Source: Limnoglobus sp.
Lineage (GTDB): Bacteria > Planctomycetota > Planctomycetia > Gemmatales > Gemmataceae
NCBI GenBank assembly: GCA_025353985.1
Contig: JANXNT010001040.1
Location: forward strand, 1-8,874
DNA length: 8,874 bases
Reading direction: 5' to 3'
Both the position numbers and the translations under genes were made by a program. Below the pieces are notes generated by a model. That model was given only the letters and a program-made list of their open reading frames with translations. It was not told where the DNA came from and did no database searches. This document shows, piece after piece, positions 7,245 to 8,874 of this stretch. How positions within the stretch are numbered: the stretch's first letter is position 1; every line of letters starts with the position of its first letter.

Positions 7245-8744
7245 TTGTCGCGAATCGTGCGTTCGGAAGTCGTTTTCTTTCTGCTGGCGTGGCCGATTCT
7301 TGCCATCTTGTACCGGGCACGCGCGTTCGTCGATCCGGGCACGTTCTGGCACATTCGCGTCGGCGATCTCATTCGCGAACGCGGCTTCATGACCACCGAC
7401 CCGTTCACGTTCCCCTTCGAGGGCAAAACTTGGATCCCGCAACAGTGGGGCGGCGAGGTCGTGATGTCCGCGATTCACTCGGCACTCGGCTTCGACGGGT
7501 TGCTATTGGCAATGACGGGAATGCTGGCGGGGCTGTTCGCGTGGGTGTTCCATCGGTTGCTCGTCGGCAGGATGGGCTGGCCTTTGGCGGGCATCGTATC
7601 GGCGTTCGGCATGATGGCGGCGGGGTTCCATTTCTATGCCCGCCCGCACCTCATCACCATCGTGTTCATGGCCATCGTCGCCGCGTTCATCGTCGACTTC
7701 GACCGCCGCAAGATTGGGCGCGGGCGGCTATTACTGCTCGTACCGCTGCATCTCGTTTGGACGAATATCCACGGTGGAATGCTCGGCGGTGTGGCCACGC
7801 TTTCGCTCGCCGGCATCGGATGGGCGATCCTTCGGAGCGTGCATCGTGCGGAGTTACTCGCCTATTTCGGCATCGTTGTGTTGTGCGCGTTGACGATGTT
7901 CGCGAACCCGTTTGGCCTCGAAATGCAACGGACGTGGTTCCGCATCGTCGGTTCCGGCGCGATGGCCCAATACGTCGATGAACACACGATGCTGAACCCG
8001 CAACGCCCCGGCGATCAAGCGGTGCTGGCGTTCGCCGCCTTGTATTTGATCGTACTGTTCGGCGCAAAATGGCGAGATTTCCGCATCACCTGGCTGTTGC
8101 CGTTGGTCTGGTTCGCACTGACCGTGAAGAGCATTCGGCAGGGGCCGCTGTTCGTTGTTACGGGTACCGTTCTGCTCGCCGACATTTGGCCGCATACCTT
8201 CTGGCACCGCTACTTATGCCGTAAAGGCGACACGCTGGCCCGCGATGTCGCCACCCCGTTGCCGCCAATAGCGTGGCACGCATGGCTACTGCCGGTGATC
8301 GCGATAACGACCGCAATTAGCCTGCAATCGTACCGCGGCATCGGCCTGACGCAATTCGACCCGTCGCTGGTGCCCGTCACGCTGATCGAACCGTTGCAAA
8401 ACTACGCGGCCACCGTGCCACCCGGCACGCGGATCTACAATGACGCCAACCTCGGCGGCTTCGTGATCTATCACGCGCCAAAGCTCAAAATCTTCATGGA
8501 CGACCGCTTCGAGTTGTGCGGCGACGCCTGGTTGATGAACTACGTCGAAACGATTCGCGACCATCCGGAGCGGTTCGAAGATTGGTATCGCGAGTTCGGT
8601 TTCGAAGTCGCAATCGTCGCCGCATCGACGCCGATATTGCCGCTCGAACAAGCGATCCGCAACTCGGGCCACTGGCAGGAAATCGCCCGCGACCGCATCG
8701 CCGTGATGTATCGCCGAATCGGTATTGTTAGCCCGACGCGCTAG
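7245..8744 (+). CDS. Polytopic GT-C-like membrane protein
   Basis: About 499 aa with roughly nine or ten hydrophobic spans, from residue 9 (VVFFLLAWPILAILY) to about residue 355. A motif region follows the first span: DPGTFWH (30-36), then GDLI, TTDPF (Asp52), W63 and QQW (66-68). This D-x-G-x-x-W-H / TTDPF-x-F / QQW pattern is typical of a bacterial family of GT-C-type glycosyltransferase-like proteins; GT-C enzymes use lipid-linked sugar donors and carry acidic residues in the first extracytoplasmic loop. A soluble C-terminal part starts near 390 with RIYNDANLGGF (396-406) and MDDRFEL, also a recurrent feature of such proteins. The donor and acceptor cannot be inferred. The frame is open from ATG 7146 (532 aa), but those 33 codons are about 52% GC at the third position, lower than the body of the gene appears, and are not hydrophobic. 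TTG 7245 has GGAG 8 nt upstream and sits just before the first span. GTG 7257 is another option. The gene is certain; the start and exact function are not. Confidence 0.8.
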   Translation: MSRIVRSEVVFFLLAWPILAILYRARAFVDPGTFWHIRVGDLIRERGFMTTDPFTFPFEGKTWIPQQWGGEVVMSAIHSALGFDGLLLAMTGMLAGLFAWVFHRLLVGRMGWPLAGIVSAFGMMAAGFHFYARPHLITIVFMAIVAAFIVDFDRRKIGRGRLLLLVPLHLVWTNIHGGMLGGVATLSLAGIGWAILRSVHRAELLAYFGIVVLCALTMFANPFGLEMQRTWFRIVGSGAMAQYVDEHTMLNPQRPGDQAVLAFAALYLIVLFGAKWRDFRITWLLPLVWFALTVKSIRQGPLFVVTGTVLLADIWPHTFWHRYLCRKGDTLARDVATPLPPIAWHAWLLPVIAITTAISLQSYRGIGLTQFDPSLVPVTLIEPLQNYAATVPPGTRIYNDANLGGFVIYHAPKLKIFMDDRFELCGDAWLMNYVETIRDHPERFEDWYREFGFEVAIVAASTPILPLEQAIRNSGHWQEIARDRIAVMYRRIGIVSPTR

Positions 8745-8794
8745 CGAGGGAGTTGCGCAATCCGTCGCGATGTCGATGCACGGTCGCTTCCGAG

Positions 8795-8816
8795 CCGATT
8801 CCCCGCAAGGGGTCGG
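8795..8816 (+). other. GNRA-loop hairpin downstream of the GT-C-like gene
   Basis: CCGA-TT-CCCC-GCAA-GGGG-TCGG folds into two 4-bp stems around a GCAA tetraloop, with a 2-nt bulge. It lies about 50 nt after the stop codon and could slow or end transcription, but no T-tract follows. It sits inside a wider inverted pair (GTTGCGCA at 8752-8759, TGCGCAAC at 8821-8828). The rest of 8745-8874 shows no gene. Confidence 0.35.
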
Positions 8817-8874
8817 GTGATGCGCAACCACTCAATTGTGACTTCGCAAGTGTGCGGGTGGAAATGGGCGAGAG

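Noticed and set aside
8752..8828. tRNA-like element (77 nt, acceptor-like stem, ACCA at the 3' end)
   Set aside because: It has no T-loop TTCRA motif, no D-arm and no anticodon arm in the right place. The central hairpin has a GCAA tetraloop, so it is not a tRNA.

Overview
The window looks like chromosomal DNA from a GC-rich planctomycete, most likely Gemmataceae or a relative. This placement is an inference. It rests on a Hanks-type Ser/Thr kinase with a distinctive pre-kinase module and a single-pass anchor, a very large FHA / coiled-coil / kinase-like protein, weak or absent Shine-Dalgarno sites at most starts, and a GC-rich palindromic intergenic element. No RNA gene, IS, transposase, CRISPR array or phage gene was found.

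Layout from left to right. (1) 1-441: rpmA (ribosomal protein L27) on the minus strand. It has its own sigma70-like promoter (389-416), a clear Shine-Dalgarno sequence and an intrinsic terminator (17-50), so it reads as an autonomous transcription unit. Its usual partner rplU is not beside it. (2) 442-4284 (open to 4401), minus: a giant protein of about 1280 aa with a degenerate FHA domain, roughly 780 residues of coiled coil, a pre-kinase module and a C-terminal pseudokinase that lacks every catalytic residue. (3) 4402-4626: an intergenic stretch dominated by a long imperfect inverted repeat. (4) 4627-7077, minus: a membrane-anchored Ser/Thr kinase that looks catalytically intact, with a helical anchor and an extracytoplasmic C-terminal domain of about 300 aa that I do not recognise. 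(5) 7078-7244: a divergent intergenic region containing a perfect 6-4-6 dyad. (6) 7245-8744 (possibly from 7146), plus: a polytopic membrane protein resembling GT-C-type glycosyltransferase-like proteins. (7) 8745-8874: non-coding as far as it can be read, with a GNRA-loop hairpin.

The most interesting content is the kinase / pseudokinase pair. The active kinase and the coiled-coil pseudokinase lie in the same orientation and carry the same kind of pre-kinase module just before the kinase fold, so their C-terminal halves are probably homologous. A plausible model is that the membrane kinase senses something outside the cytoplasm and signals to, or is organised by, the cytosolic rod-shaped scaffold, whose FHA and kinase folds have both lost their canonical functional residues. 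The model is inference; the missing residues are read directly from the sequence.
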